Positions 9,579 to 17,855 of a stretch of DNA of 64,000 nucleotides are shown in pieces (position 1 is the stretch's first letter; each line of letters begins with the position of its first letter). The position numbers and the translations under genes are program-made. Source of the DNA: CAIWHR01 sp963717695 (GTDB lineage Bacteria; Pseudomonadota; Gammaproteobacteria; Burkholderiales; Casimicrobiaceae); contig CAVQWR010000003.1 of NCBI GenBank assembly GCA_963717695.1, forward strand, positions 310,001-374,000, given 5' to 3'. The notes under the pieces were generated by a model that saw only the letters and a list, made by a program, of their open reading frames with translations, was not told the DNA's origin and made no database searches.

Positions 9579-10874
9579 ATGAGTGTCGCCCTCACGGTGC
9601 TGCTGCTGATGCTGGCACTGACGCTGGTGCTGCGCCTGCCGATCGGCTTCGGCATGCTCGCAAGCGGCGTCGCGTACCTACTCGTCAAGCGCCAGGACAT
9701 CGGCCTCGTCGCCGAGCAGGTGCTGAACGGGATGTACAACAGCTACGTGCTGCTCGCGGTGCCGCTGTTCATCTTCGCCGCCGCGGTGATGAACTCCGGA
9801 ACGGTCAGCGAACGGCTGTTCGATTTTGCGCAGGCCATGGTCGGCCGGCTGCGCGGCGGTCTCGCCCACGTCAACATCATCGTCAGCGTGATCTTTTCGG
9901 GCATGAGCGGCAGCGCGATTGCGGACGCCGCGGGCCCCGGCATCGTCAGCATCCGGATGATGCAGAAGAATGGCTACTCGGCGGAATTCGCGGGCGCGCT
10001 GACCGCGGCGTCGTCGACGATCGGCCCGATCATCCCGCCGTCGATCCCGATGGTCATCTACGCGCTCGTCTCGGGCGCGTCGGTCGGCGCGCTGTTCCTC
10101 GGCGGCGTGATTCCTGGATTCCTGATGGCGATCGCGCTGATGCTCGCCGTGCACTCCGTCGCCCGCAAGCGCAACCTGCCGCGCGCGGAGCCGATGCCGT
10201 GGCGCGACTACCCGAGAATCCTCCTGCGGGGACTCCTGCCGCTCACGCTGCCCGTGGTGCTGCTGGGAGGCATCTACTCGGGGGTGTTCACGCCGACCGA
10301 AGCCGCGTCCGCCGCCGCGCTGTACGCACTCTTCCTGGCGGGCGTCGTGTACCGGGCGCTGACGTGGCGGCGACTCTACGAGATTCTCGTCGAATCGGCA
10401 AAGGCGAGCGCGTCGGTCACGCTGATCATCGCGTCCGCGTTCGTCGTCAATTACGCGTTCACGGCGGAGGGCGTGCCGGCGCTGGTCGCCGGCTGGCTCA
10501 CGGCGATGCAGCTCTCGCCGACCGGCTTCCTCGTTGCGGTCAACGTATTGTTCCTCATCCTCGGCTGCTTCCTCGACACGTCGATCATGCTGCTGGTGCT
10601 GGTTCCCATCATCCTGCCCGCGGCCAACCTGCTCCACATCGACCTCGTGTTCTTCGGCGTCATGCTCGTCGTCAACATGATGATCGGCCTCGTGACGCCG
10701 CCGTTCGGGATGCTGCTCTTCGTCATCAATGCGCTGGCCGGCGTTCCGCTGAAGGGCATGATCCGCGAGGCGTGGCTCTTCATCGGCGTGCTGATGGGCG
10801 CGCTCGCGCTCATCACGTTCTTCCCGCAGCTCGTGCTGTGGCTTCCGCATGCGCTGGGATATGGCGTCCGGTGA
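9579..10874 (+). CDS. dctM: TRAP transporter large permease DctM
   Basis: Twelve-helix large permease of the TRAP transporter, 431 residues, driving sodium- or proton-coupled import of the ligand delivered by DctP. Visible family blocks are AVPLFIFAAAVMNSG, FSGMSGSAIADAAGPG, ASSTIGPIIPPSIPMVIY and the C-terminal GLVTPPFGMLLFV. Four bases separate it from dctQ. It ends the operon; no obvious hairpin-plus-T-run terminator follows. Confidence 0.95.
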   Translation: MSVALTVLLLMLALTLVLRLPIGFGMLASGVAYLLVKRQDIGLVAEQVLNGMYNSYVLLAVPLFIFAAAVMNSGTVSERLFDFAQAMVGRLRGGLAHVNIIVSVIFSGMSGSAIADAAGPGIVSIRMMQKNGYSAEFAGALTAASSTIGPIIPPSIPMVIYALVSGASVGALFLGGVIPGFLMAIALMLAVHSVARKRNLPRAEPMPWRDYPRILLRGLLPLTLPVVLLGGIYSGVFTPTEAASAAALYALFLAGVVYRALTWRRLYEILVESAKASASVTLIIASAFVVNYAFTAEGVPALVAGWLTAMQLSPTGFLVAVNVLFLILGCFLDTSIMLLVLVPIILPAANLLHIDLVFFGVMLVVNMMIGLVTPPFGMLLFVINALAGVPLKGMIREAWLFIGVLMGALALITFFPQLVLWLPHALGYGVR

Positions 10875-11625
10875 CGCTATCGAATTGCGTGGCGACTGGT
10901 GCGACACGTTGTCGCGGAGCCGGCCCGCGTTTGCCTTGTGGGTTGCGCCGAGCGTAATCCTGTGGGTCGAGTACAAGTAGTGGTCAACCTCCGACGCACT
11001 CTTGACGTGCCACAATACCTGGCACCCCGCGTCGGCGCACCGTTGCCTCCGGGGATGATCGAACCGGGGAAAGCGGGCCATGAAGAGCCTCGTAGAAATT
11101 GGTCTGTTGATCGTTGACGTCTGCGTCTGGCTGTACCTGCTGGTGACAGTCCTTTCAGCGGCCCATCCGTAGACGGCGCGCCAGCAATTTCGGGATCGGC
11201 CGGGCGGTTGCTCGGCGGGCAGCTCCGTCTTTCAGCGTCCGCGGCGAATTGCCGCAGCTTGCGTCGAACGGTATCCACTGCGGCGCGCTTGAATTTTCGA
11301 CATCGCGAAGTCTGGAAGTCAGTGCGTGACGACGGCGATAATTCTTCCCAAGCCGTAAACGTTCGCCTGACACCGCTCGCCCACCGACCTGTTCGATTTA
11401 CGGGGCTGCCGCTTTACGGGTGTTCCCGAAGCACGGCGCCTCGAAATGACGGAGGCGCGGAGACCCACAGCTTCACGAACTTCGACCCGGACCCTCGGGG
11501 TACGTGTGAGACTGGCCTCGCGCTCCGTGCTAGCGGAGTCGAAACGCGGCCGTCACGGGGCAAACGTTTGCAATCGCGTCGCGGTTAGAGCATGCCGGAC
11601 CAAGTGCAAGGGAATTACACCAAGA
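10875..11625. other. Long intergenic stretch with one possible tiny ORF
   Basis: About 750 bases lie between dctM and the tRNA-Phe terminator, with less regular codon-position GC than the neighbouring genes. Longer frames here (for example 11208-11588 plus) give arginine- and serine-rich sequence with no domain and no credible ribosome site. The only candidate is the 30-residue frame at 11080. Confidence 0.5.
11080..11172 (+). CDS. Possible 30-residue single-helix membrane peptide
   Basis: ATG to TAG encodes 30 residues beginning MKSLVEIGLLIV and ending SAAHP. Residues 6-26 form a near-continuous hydrophobic helix, long enough to span the membrane. A purine-rich GGGGAAAG stretch lies about 7 bases upstream. 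It is too short for domain recognition and has no neighbour on the same transcript that explains it. It may be a real small membrane protein, a remnant of a longer gene, or chance. Confidence 0.3.
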   Translation: MKSLVEIGLLIVDVCVWLYLLVTVLSAAHP

Positions 11626-11662
11626 GAAAAGGCTTGCCGCCCACTGGGCGTGCAAGCCTTTG
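11626..11662 (-). terminator. Rho-independent terminator of tRNA-Phe
   Basis: On the minus strand the stem AGGCTTGC pairs with GCAAGCCT, enclosing an inner CGCCCA/TGGGCG stem, followed by TTTTCT. It lies just downstream of tRNA-Phe. The plus-strand side also carries a T-rich tail, so it may work in both directions. Confidence 0.8.
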
Positions 11663-11668
11663 TTTTGT

Positions 11669-11744
<76 letters not shown>

Positions 11745-11758
11745 AAGGTGTTGCACGA

Positions 11759-11787
11759 ATTGTAACGGCCACAAGGAACTTGGCCAA
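11759..11787 (-). promoter_or_regulatory. Probable tRNA-Phe promoter
   Basis: On the minus strand TTGGCC (11787-11782) is 17 bases from TACAAT (11764-11759), and the -10 box ends 14 bases before the tRNA 5' end. The -35 box is a weak match. Confidence 0.45.
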
Positions 11788-11973
11788 TTGCAAATCAATC
11801 ACTTAGAGCAATCTGATTGCAATGACGGCGCCGCACAGACTGACGCGAACGGAATCAGTGATCAAGCCGTTGATTATAACCGAATTCCGCCAAGGTCCGA
11901 TGCCCGGGCGCTCGTGCGCGTGCGGAACATTGTTGGCGCCGCAGTTGCGCGAACCGCTCACAGCGAACAATGG

Positions 11974-12741
11974 TCAATCGCCCCCGATCAAGGCGAGCGC
12001 CCGCCGCATCGGCACGTCCGAGATCCGCACGAGGCCCGTGAGCGGGTCGTCCATCTCGAGAATCAGGAAGATGGCGCCGGAGACCGACAGGGCGCACAGG
12101 AACAGCGCCGCGACGACGGTCATATTGCGCGGCGGAGAGAACAGCCCGAAGCCGACGAAGATCAGCGTCAGCCAGGACACGACGACAACGAGAAGCGGCG
12201 TCGAGATCGAATCGTGCCGCTGCAGCAGCAGCAGCCACCGGCTGGCGCTGAGGTCCTGTGCGAGCCCGGTGGCACGGACGCGGAGCTCGCGCTGCGCTTC
12301 GTCGCGCGGCACGAGCTCGCGGATGGCGTTGACGAGGCCTTCGATGCGTCCATTGGCGGTGGGGCTCTGGATCTGCGCGAGACGGGCCTCGTTCTGCGAC
12401 ACCAGCGTATCGACCACCGCACCATAATTGGTGCGCAGTCCCGCACGAATCAGTGCCGTTTCCGGACCGTACTGCCGTAGTGCACGGTCGAGCTCGATGA
12501 CCTTGGCCGCCGTCACGGTGAGCTCGTCGCCCATTCGATCGAACGAGCCCTTGGCGGAGGACACGAGCAGCCCCAGCACCAGCGCCGCCATCGTCGCGAC
12601 GACGCCGATCGCGAGCTTCACGATGTCCTTCGAATCGTCGCCCAGATGGTGATCGGGCAGCCGGGCGCGCAGGAATCGGCCGAGTAGCGCGCCCCCGAAG
12701 ACGCAGGTCAGGACAACGGCGGCAACGGCGAGCGCATCCAT
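11974..12741 (-). CDS. Bestrophin-like (DUF4239) membrane protein
   Basis: 255 residues with two transmembrane segments at the N-terminus (about 4-22 and 43-64), a long soluble helical middle, and two at the C-terminus (about 183-204 and 210-230). This is the architecture of the DUF4239 bestrophin-like family, which has the conserved early segment IGVVATMAALVLGLLVSSAKGSFD reduced here to its key VLGLLVSSAK. The family's function is not established. Start ATG at 12741. It stands alone, downstream of a small group of exported proteins. Confidence 0.8.
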   Translation of the reverse strand: MDALAVAAVVLTCVFGGALLGRFLRARLPDHHLGDDSKDIVKLAIGVVATMAALVLGLLVSSAKGSFDRMGDELTVTAAKVIELDRALRQYGPETALIRAGLRTNYGAVVDTLVSQNEARLAQIQSPTANGRIEGLVNAIRELVPRDEAQRELRVRATGLAQDLSASRWLLLLQRHDSISTPLLVVVVSWLTLIFVGFGLFSPPRNMTVVAALFLCALSVSGAIFLILEMDDPLTGLVRISDVPMRRALALIGGD

Positions 12742-12851
12742 CGCGCGAAGCCTACGACGGCGATCGAGCGCACGGCAAGCGCCATGGCGCGATCAGCGGC
12801 GCCACGGCTTCATCGCGCGAGACACCGACGCGCGCCGGTGCCAGGCACGCG

Positions 12852-13607
12852 TCACGGCGCCGGCACGACCGTGTAATAGACGCCGTTCGCGCCGTAGCTC
12901 GGCTGGAACCACGTGTTGCCGTTGAGGTAATACGTGGTGCCGTTCTTGTTGATCGCCATCGATCCGGCCGGCAGCGCCGCGTAGTTGACGCCCGTCGAAT
13001 AGTTCGCCGGCGGCGCACTTGCCATTGCTGCACCTGTGGCAACGCCCGCGCCGTACGCCGCGCTGGTTGCCGCCGCGGTGTTGGCGCTTCCGGTGGCGAC
13101 GCCCGCTGCATAGGCATTGGACGCTGCCGCCTGCGAGTTCGCCGAGGCGACCGCGGCGCCTGCGGCTACGCCGACGACCGCGCCCGCCGCGGCCGCGCAG
13201 CCATAGCAACCCGACGCGTAATACGGAACGGCCGTCGGCGGATGATACGGATAGTAGGTCGCGGGATACGCGCCCGGCGGGTGGTAGGCGGTTGCGCCGT
13301 AAGGCGTCGTGTGCACGGCGCCGGCGCCGTACGCGCCGGCCGTGGTGCCGCCGTACACGTTGGTGTGCTCCGTACCGCCGCCTTCCGCGTGCGCAGTACT
13401 GCCGCCGTAGGCATTGGTGTGCTCGGTGCCCTCGCCCGCTTCGTGCGACGTGCTGCCGCCGTAGCGGTTCTCGTGGCTGGTCGAGCCATAGCTGTGGCTC
13501 GTGCTGCCGCCGGCGCGATTCGCCGATGCCCAGCCGGCCGCGGGGCCGGCCCAGACTGCAACCGCGCTCGCGATCAGCGCCGCGGTCATGGTGACGATCG
13601 TTTTCAT
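12852..13607 (-). CDS. Exported Gly/Ser/Tyr-rich repeat protein
   Basis: 251 residues with a signal peptide (MKTIVTMTAALIASAVAVWA). The first third has imperfect repeats of YGGSTSH and GTEHTN.YGG; a Pro/Tyr-rich stretch follows (YYPYHPPTAVPYY), then a glycine-alanine segment (GAVVGVAAGAAVA) that looks like a membrane-embedded or glycine-zipper region. The C-terminus (NGTTYYLNGNTWFQPSYGANGVYYTVV) resembles a small beta-rich domain also found at the end of such proteins. The start at 13607 lies 11 bases after the stop of the DUF2092 gene, so they are co-transcribed. Function unknown; probably periplasmic or surface-attached. Confidence 0.75.
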   Translation of the reverse strand: MKTIVTMTAALIASAVAVWAGPAAGWASANRAGGSTSHSYGSTSHENRYGGSTSHEAGEGTEHTNAYGGSTAHAEGGGTEHTNVYGGTTAGAYGAGAVHTTPYGATAYHPPGAYPATYYPYHPPTAVPYYASGCYGCAAAAGAVVGVAAGAAVASANSQAAASNAYAAGVATGSANTAAATSAAYGAGVATGAAMASAPPANYSTGVNYAALPAGSMAINKNGTTYYLNGNTWFQPSYGANGVYYTVVPAP

Positions 13608-13618
13608 CGCAACTCCGA

Positions 13619-14539
13619 TCAGGGGGTCTTGGTTTGCGGTTTGGCCGGGGCGGGCTTCGCCGGCGTCATCTTGACGATGGGCTTCATGCCGGGCGGCGCG
13701 GTGGTCGGGCTCTTGAACGCGATGCGGGGCGCGGCCTGCGCCTTCACCGACGTGAACGTGTCGGGCGTGACGTCCGAATCCAGCTTCCAGTTCGAAAGAT
13801 CCAGCTCGTGGCGCAGCTGCTGCGGGTCGGCGGCAAAGACCGCACGCACGCGCCGCGGCAGCTTGTCGTCGGCACCGATCCAGATCTGCAGGAACACGTC
13901 CTTGTTCGCCCAGGCCAGCATGTCCGTCTTCGTGCCCGCCACGACGCTCGATGGTCCGATGTAGAACGCGAGGATGGCGCCGTCGGTCAGCGCGGCATAG
14001 GGATCGTTGACGAGAAGATCGACGAACGGGAAGTAGAGGGCAGCCGAGTTGTACGCGAACTTCAGCGCCTCCTCGACGGTCGGCGGCGCCGCGGATACGG
14101 CCACGAGGTTCTCCGCGGGCGCATACGCCATCATCGCCTTGCCGTCGTAGTAGAACTCGGAAGCGGGGCCGTCGCCGGGCATCAGGATCTTGAGCTTGTC
14201 CGGCCGCTGCATCGTCACGTCGTAGCGGATCGTGTAGACGATCGGCGGTCCGAGCTTGCTTGGATATTCGTACCCGGCGGTCGCCGTGAACGACATCGCC
14301 TTCGCCTTGGCGAGCCTGTCGCTCATCGTCTTCAGCAGATCCATCGCCCTCGGCTCCAGCACCATCTTGAAGGCCGGTTCCGCGGGCTTCTTCGCCTTTG
14401 CGGACTTCGCCGGCGCCTTCGCCGGTGCCTTCGCCGCCGGCGCGGCGGCGGGTGCCGCGGACTGCGCACTCCCCGTGACCGCGAATACCGATCCCATGAC
14501 GAACGCGAGCGCCCGTCCCATCCAAACCAAACGATTCAT
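13619..14539 (-). CDS. DUF2092 family periplasmic protein
   Basis: 306 residues. A signal peptide (VWMGRALAFVMGSVFAVTGSAQS) is followed by an Ala/Pro/Lys-rich linker (30-56) and a DUF2092 domain of the LolA/LppX-like fold (about 65-270), with the family's YEYPS and YDVTMQRPDKLKI blocks. Known members are periplasmic proteins of unknown ligand. I chose ATG at 14539 because GGAG lies six bases upstream; an ATG at 14551 overlaps that site. Second gene of a three-gene minus-strand set. Confidence 0.82.
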   Translation of the reverse strand: MNRLVWMGRALAFVMGSVFAVTGSAQSAAPAAAPAAKAPAKAPAKSAKAKKPAEPAFKMVLEPRAMDLLKTMSDRLAKAKAMSFTATAGYEYPSKLGPPIVYTIRYDVTMQRPDKLKILMPGDGPASEFYYDGKAMMAYAPAENLVAVSAAPPTVEEALKFAYNSAALYFPFVDLLVNDPYAALTDGAILAFYIGPSSVVAGTKTDMLAWANKDVFLQIWIGADDKLPRRVRAVFAADPQQLRHELDLSNWKLDSDVTPDTFTSVKAQAAPRIAFKSPTTAPPGMKPIVKMTPAKPAPAKPQTKTP

Positions 14540-14576
14540 CGAAAACTCCATCCGCCCGGACGGGCGCCGTGGAAAA

Positions 14577-14861
14577 TCAGGGGATCATCCCGCACGAGAA
14601 CATCTTGTTGACGATCGGCCCGGAGACCTTGTTGAAGAATGCCTGACGCATCTGCGGGTCGTTCTTCAGGAAGCCGATCACGCGCTGCTCCTCCGCCGAC
14701 TTCGGCTGGCCCTTCTTTTCCCACAGCTGCTCGCAGCTCGCGCTTTCGTATTTCTGGATCACCTTGTTGGCGACCGCATCCATGACCGGATACTGGGCGT
14801 AGGCGACGCCGGCGACGACCAGTGTCACGGCCCCCACGAAAATCCAGAACTGCTTGCTCAT
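14577..14861 (-). CDS. Small exported protein, function unknown
   Basis: 94 residues. A hydrophobic N-terminus (FWIFVGAVTLVVAGVAYAQY) acts as signal peptide or anchor, and the rest is a compact helical domain with conserved-looking Cys residues (SCEQLW and MFSCGMIP). The start at 14861 is supported by AAGGAG eight bases upstream. It is 37 bases before the DUF2092 gene on the same strand and likely leads that operon. I do not recognise a named family. Confidence 0.75.
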   Translation of the reverse strand: MSKQFWIFVGAVTLVVAGVAYAQYPVMDAVANKVIQKYESASCEQLWEKKGQPKSAEEQRVIGFLKNDPQMRQAFFNKVSGPIVNKMFSCGMIP

Positions 14862-15024
14862 GAGTTTTCTCCTTCGCTGATGAGATTGGCACGCGCCCGG
14901 TGCTTGCACGGCGCGGCCCTGGCAGGAACACAGGGGCAGGACCTCGGCGCCCCGTGCCCGGCATTATGACGGTTACGGGCTGTCTGTGCAGTACTCTTGG
15001 TTTACAAGCGTCCACCGGATGCGC

Positions 15025-15921
15025 TCAGGCGCCGAAAAACGCCGTCAGCTCGGCGAGCGTCTGCTCGGGCGCTTCTTCCGCGAGGTAATGGCCGGAGGTC
15101 AGGCTCCGGCCGCGCACGTCCATTGCGACCGAGCGCCAGTCGGCGATCGGATCGAACAGGCGGTGCACGACGCCCTTCTCGCCCCAGAGAATGAGAAGCG
15201 GACACGTGACGCGGGCGGATGCATCGGCCGCATCGTGCTCGAGGTCGATGCCCGCGGCCGCGCGGTAATCCTCGCAGGTCGCGTGAATCGTCGCGGGATC
15301 GCTGAAGCAGCGTTCGTATTCCGCGAGCGCGCGCGGATCGAAGATCGACAGTCCCGCCGAGCCCCAGCCGGCGAGCTTGCGTCGCAGGTAGTAGACCGGA
15401 TCGGATCCGATCAGCCGCTCCGGCAGGTCGAAGGGCTGGATCAGGAAGTACCAGTGGTAATACGCGGTGGCGAACGCGGTATCGGCCTTTTCGTACATGA
15501 TCCGCGTGGGCGAGATGTCGAGCAGCGCGGCCCGTTCGACCGCGTCGGGATGATCGAGGCAAAGACGGTGTGACACGCGCGCGCCGCGGTCATGGGCGGC
15601 GAGCCGGAAGCGTGGAAATCCCAGCGCGTGCATCAGCTCGACCTGGTCCTTCGCCATCGCCCGCTTCGAATAGTTGACGCTGCGCTCGCCTCCCGCGGGC
15701 TTGGCTGAATCCCCGTAGCCGCGCAGGTCGCTGCACACGACGGTGTAGCGCTCGGCGAGCCGCGGCGCGATCCGGTGCCACATCGCGTGCGTCTGCGGAT
15801 AACCGTGCAGCAGCAGCAGCGGCGGGCCGCTCCCCGCGACGATGCACGGAATCTCCGCACCGGACGTCCTGATCCGATGCTCTGCGAATCCGGGAAAGAG
15901 TTCGGCGTCGGCGGCGCCCAT
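15025..15921 (-). CDS. Alpha/beta hydrolase resembling fluoroacetate dehalogenase
   Basis: 298 residues, alpha/beta hydrolase fold. The residues line up closely with fluoroacetate dehalogenase: nucleophile Asp111 with Arg112 and Arg115 (AAHDRGARVSHRL), Asp135, the halide-binding trio His156, Trp157 and Tyr219, and catalytic His278 (SGHYLAEEAPE). A nucleophilic Asp rather than Ser argues against an ordinary esterase. Dehalogenase activity is inference; epoxide hydrolases share the Asp nucleophile. The gene starts 6 bases after the stop of the upstream IlvD/Edd gene, so the two are co-transcribed. Confidence 0.85.
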   Translation of the reverse strand: MGAADAELFPGFAEHRIRTSGAEIPCIVAGSGPPLLLLHGYPQTHAMWHRIAPRLAERYTVVCSDLRGYGDSAKPAGGERSVNYSKRAMAKDQVELMHALGFPRFRLAAHDRGARVSHRLCLDHPDAVERAALLDISPTRIMYEKADTAFATAYYHWYFLIQPFDLPERLIGSDPVYYLRRKLAGWGSAGLSIFDPRALAEYERCFSDPATIHATCEDYRAAAGIDLEHDAADASARVTCPLLILWGEKGVVHRLFDPIADWRSVAMDVRGRSLTSGHYLAEEAPEQTLAELTAFFGA

Positions 15922-15926
15922 TCGAA

Positions 15927-17654
15927 TCAGTGGATCTCCGGATCCGCGGTCGGCGCGGTGCCTTCGAGGAAGTCGAAATCGCAGCCCTGATCCGCCTGCG
16001 TGATGTGCTGCTGGTAGAGCGCACCGAAGCCGCGCTCGTAGCGCGGCGCCGGCCGCGTCCAGGCCGCGCGACGGCGCGCGAGTTCGGCATCACTCACCTT
16101 GAGCTCCAGCCGGCGCGCATCGACGTCGAGCTCGATCAGGTCGCCATCCCGCACCAGGGCGAGCGGGCCGCCGACGAACGATTCCGGCGCGACGTGCAGC
16201 ACGCAGCAGCCGTAGGCCGTGCCGCTCATCCGTGCGTCGGAAATTCGCACCATGTCGCGCACGCCCTCGGCGAGGAGCTTCTTCGGAATCGGCAGCTGGC
16301 CCCATTCGGGCATGCCCGGGGCGCCCTGCGGACCGGCGTGCTGCAGGACCAGCACCGAATCCTTCGTCACCGCAAGCGCCGGATCGTCGATGCGCGCCGC
16401 CATGTCGTTGTAGTCGGCGAACACGACCGCGGGTCCGGTGTGGCGCAAAAGGTGCGCCTCCGCCGCCGCCGGCTTGATCACGGCGCCGCCCGGCGCGAGG
16501 TTGCCGCGCAGCACGGCGAGGCTGTCGCGCGCGACGAGCGCCCTGTCGCGCGGCAGTATCACGTCACTCGAAAAGACTTCGGCGCCGGCGATGTTCTCGC
16601 GCAGCGACTTCCCGTTGACGGTGCGCGCGTCGAGATCGAGCAGGTCGGCGATCTCCGCGAGCAGCGCGCGCAGCCCGCCGGCATAGTAGAAATCCTCCAT
16701 CAGGAACTTGCCGGCGGGGCGGATGTTGGCGACGAGCGGCGTGCGCCGTGCGAGCTCATCGAAGCGGTCGATCGTCAACGGAACGCCGGCGCGGCGCGCG
16801 AGCGCCACCATGTGCACGACCGCGTTGGTCGAGCCGCCGATGGCGAGAATCGTCGTGATCGCATTGTCGATTGCCGCTGCGGTCACGAAATCCCGCGGCC
16901 TCAGGTCCTCCCAGACCATTTCGACAATGCGGCGGCCGGTCTCGGCCGCCATTCGCGCATGACGCGAATCGGCAGCGGGAATCGATACGGCTCCGGGCAG
17001 CGTGAAGCCCATCGCCTCGGCCGCGGACGTCATCGTCGATGCCGTGCCCATCGTCATGCAGTGGCCGGGCGAGCGGGCGATGCCTTCCTCGATGGCGTGC
17101 CACTCGTCGTCGGTCAGGTTGCCGGCGCGCTTTTCCGCCCAGTATTTCCACACGTCGGTCCCGGAGCCCAGGAACTGCCCGCGCCAGTCGCCGCGGAGCA
17201 TCGGGCCGGCCGGCATGAAGATCGCCGGAAGATTCATGCTGACGGCGCCCATCAGCATTGCCGGGGTCGTCTTGTCGCAACCTCCCATCAGCACCGCGCC
17301 GTCGACGGGATACGAGCGGAGCAACTCCTCGGTCTCCATCGCGAGCAGGTTGCGGTAGAGCATCGTCGTTGGCTTCTGGAAGATCTCCGCGAGCGCGATC
17401 GCCGGCATCTCGAGCGGGAACCCGCCGGCCTGCAGCACGCCGCGCTTCACTTCCTCGGCACGCTGGCGGAAATGCGAGTGGCAGACGTTGATCTCGCTCC
17501 AGGTGTTGAGGATCGCGATGATCGGCTTGCCCGCGTAGTCGGCGCGCGAGTAGCCCATCTGCGCCGCCCGCGAGTGGTGTGTCGAGTTGCGCAGCGTTTC
17601 CTCGCCGAACCAGCGGTGCGAGCGCAGCTCGTCGGGCTTCTTTCGCGCGGCCAT
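15927..17654 (-). CDS. IlvD/Edd family dehydratase
   Basis: 575 residues of the dihydroxy-acid/phosphogluconate dehydratase family, which remove water from dihydroxy acids or sugar acids using an Fe-S cluster. Cluster-ligand Cys blocks are seen in GGCDKTTPAM and GHCMTMGTASTM, and MSGTAYGCCVLHV lies near the C-terminus. The sequence pattern (RSHRWFG near the start, an ending after YQQHITQADQGCDFDFL) is closer to arabinonate/xylonate-type sugar-acid dehydratases than to biosynthetic IlvD, so I leave the symbol empty. Start ATG at 17654 with AGAGGAA upstream. It is followed by the hydrolase, and is divergent from the spermidine-synthase-like gene. Confidence 0.85.
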   Translation of the reverse strand: MAARKKPDELRSHRWFGEETLRNSTHHSRAAQMGYSRADYAGKPIIAILNTWSEINVCHSHFRQRAEEVKRGVLQAGGFPLEMPAIALAEIFQKPTTMLYRNLLAMETEELLRSYPVDGAVLMGGCDKTTPAMLMGAVSMNLPAIFMPAGPMLRGDWRGQFLGSGTDVWKYWAEKRAGNLTDDEWHAIEEGIARSPGHCMTMGTASTMTSAAEAMGFTLPGAVSIPAADSRHARMAAETGRRIVEMVWEDLRPRDFVTAAAIDNAITTILAIGGSTNAVVHMVALARRAGVPLTIDRFDELARRTPLVANIRPAGKFLMEDFYYAGGLRALLAEIADLLDLDARTVNGKSLRENIAGAEVFSSDVILPRDRALVARDSLAVLRGNLAPGGAVIKPAAAEAHLLRHTGPAVVFADYNDMAARIDDPALAVTKDSVLVLQHAGPQGAPGMPEWGQLPIPKKLLAEGVRDMVRISDARMSGTAYGCCVLHVAPESFVGGPLALVRDGDLIELDVDARRLELKVSDAELARRRAAWTRPAPRYERGFGALYQQHITQADQGCDFDFLEGTAPTADPEIH

Positions 17655-17855
17655 GGGTTCCTCTGGTTTCCTGCGTTCCGAAGGGGCTGGGAAGTGCGGG
17701 AATCGCGGACGGTTTCCGCAGCCGATTATACGCACGGCGTCCGCATGATTGCGGAGGCCCACGGGCACGTTCCGATGCGGCGCTCCCTCCCCGCCCTCCG
17801 GTAGAATGCCCGCTGCGCGGCACTCGCGCGAACGCCGACGCGCCATCTCCTCCCG

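Noticed and set aside
11208..11588. 126-codon plus-strand frame in the long intergenic stretch
   Set aside because: No ribosome site, no domain, and scattered low-complexity composition.
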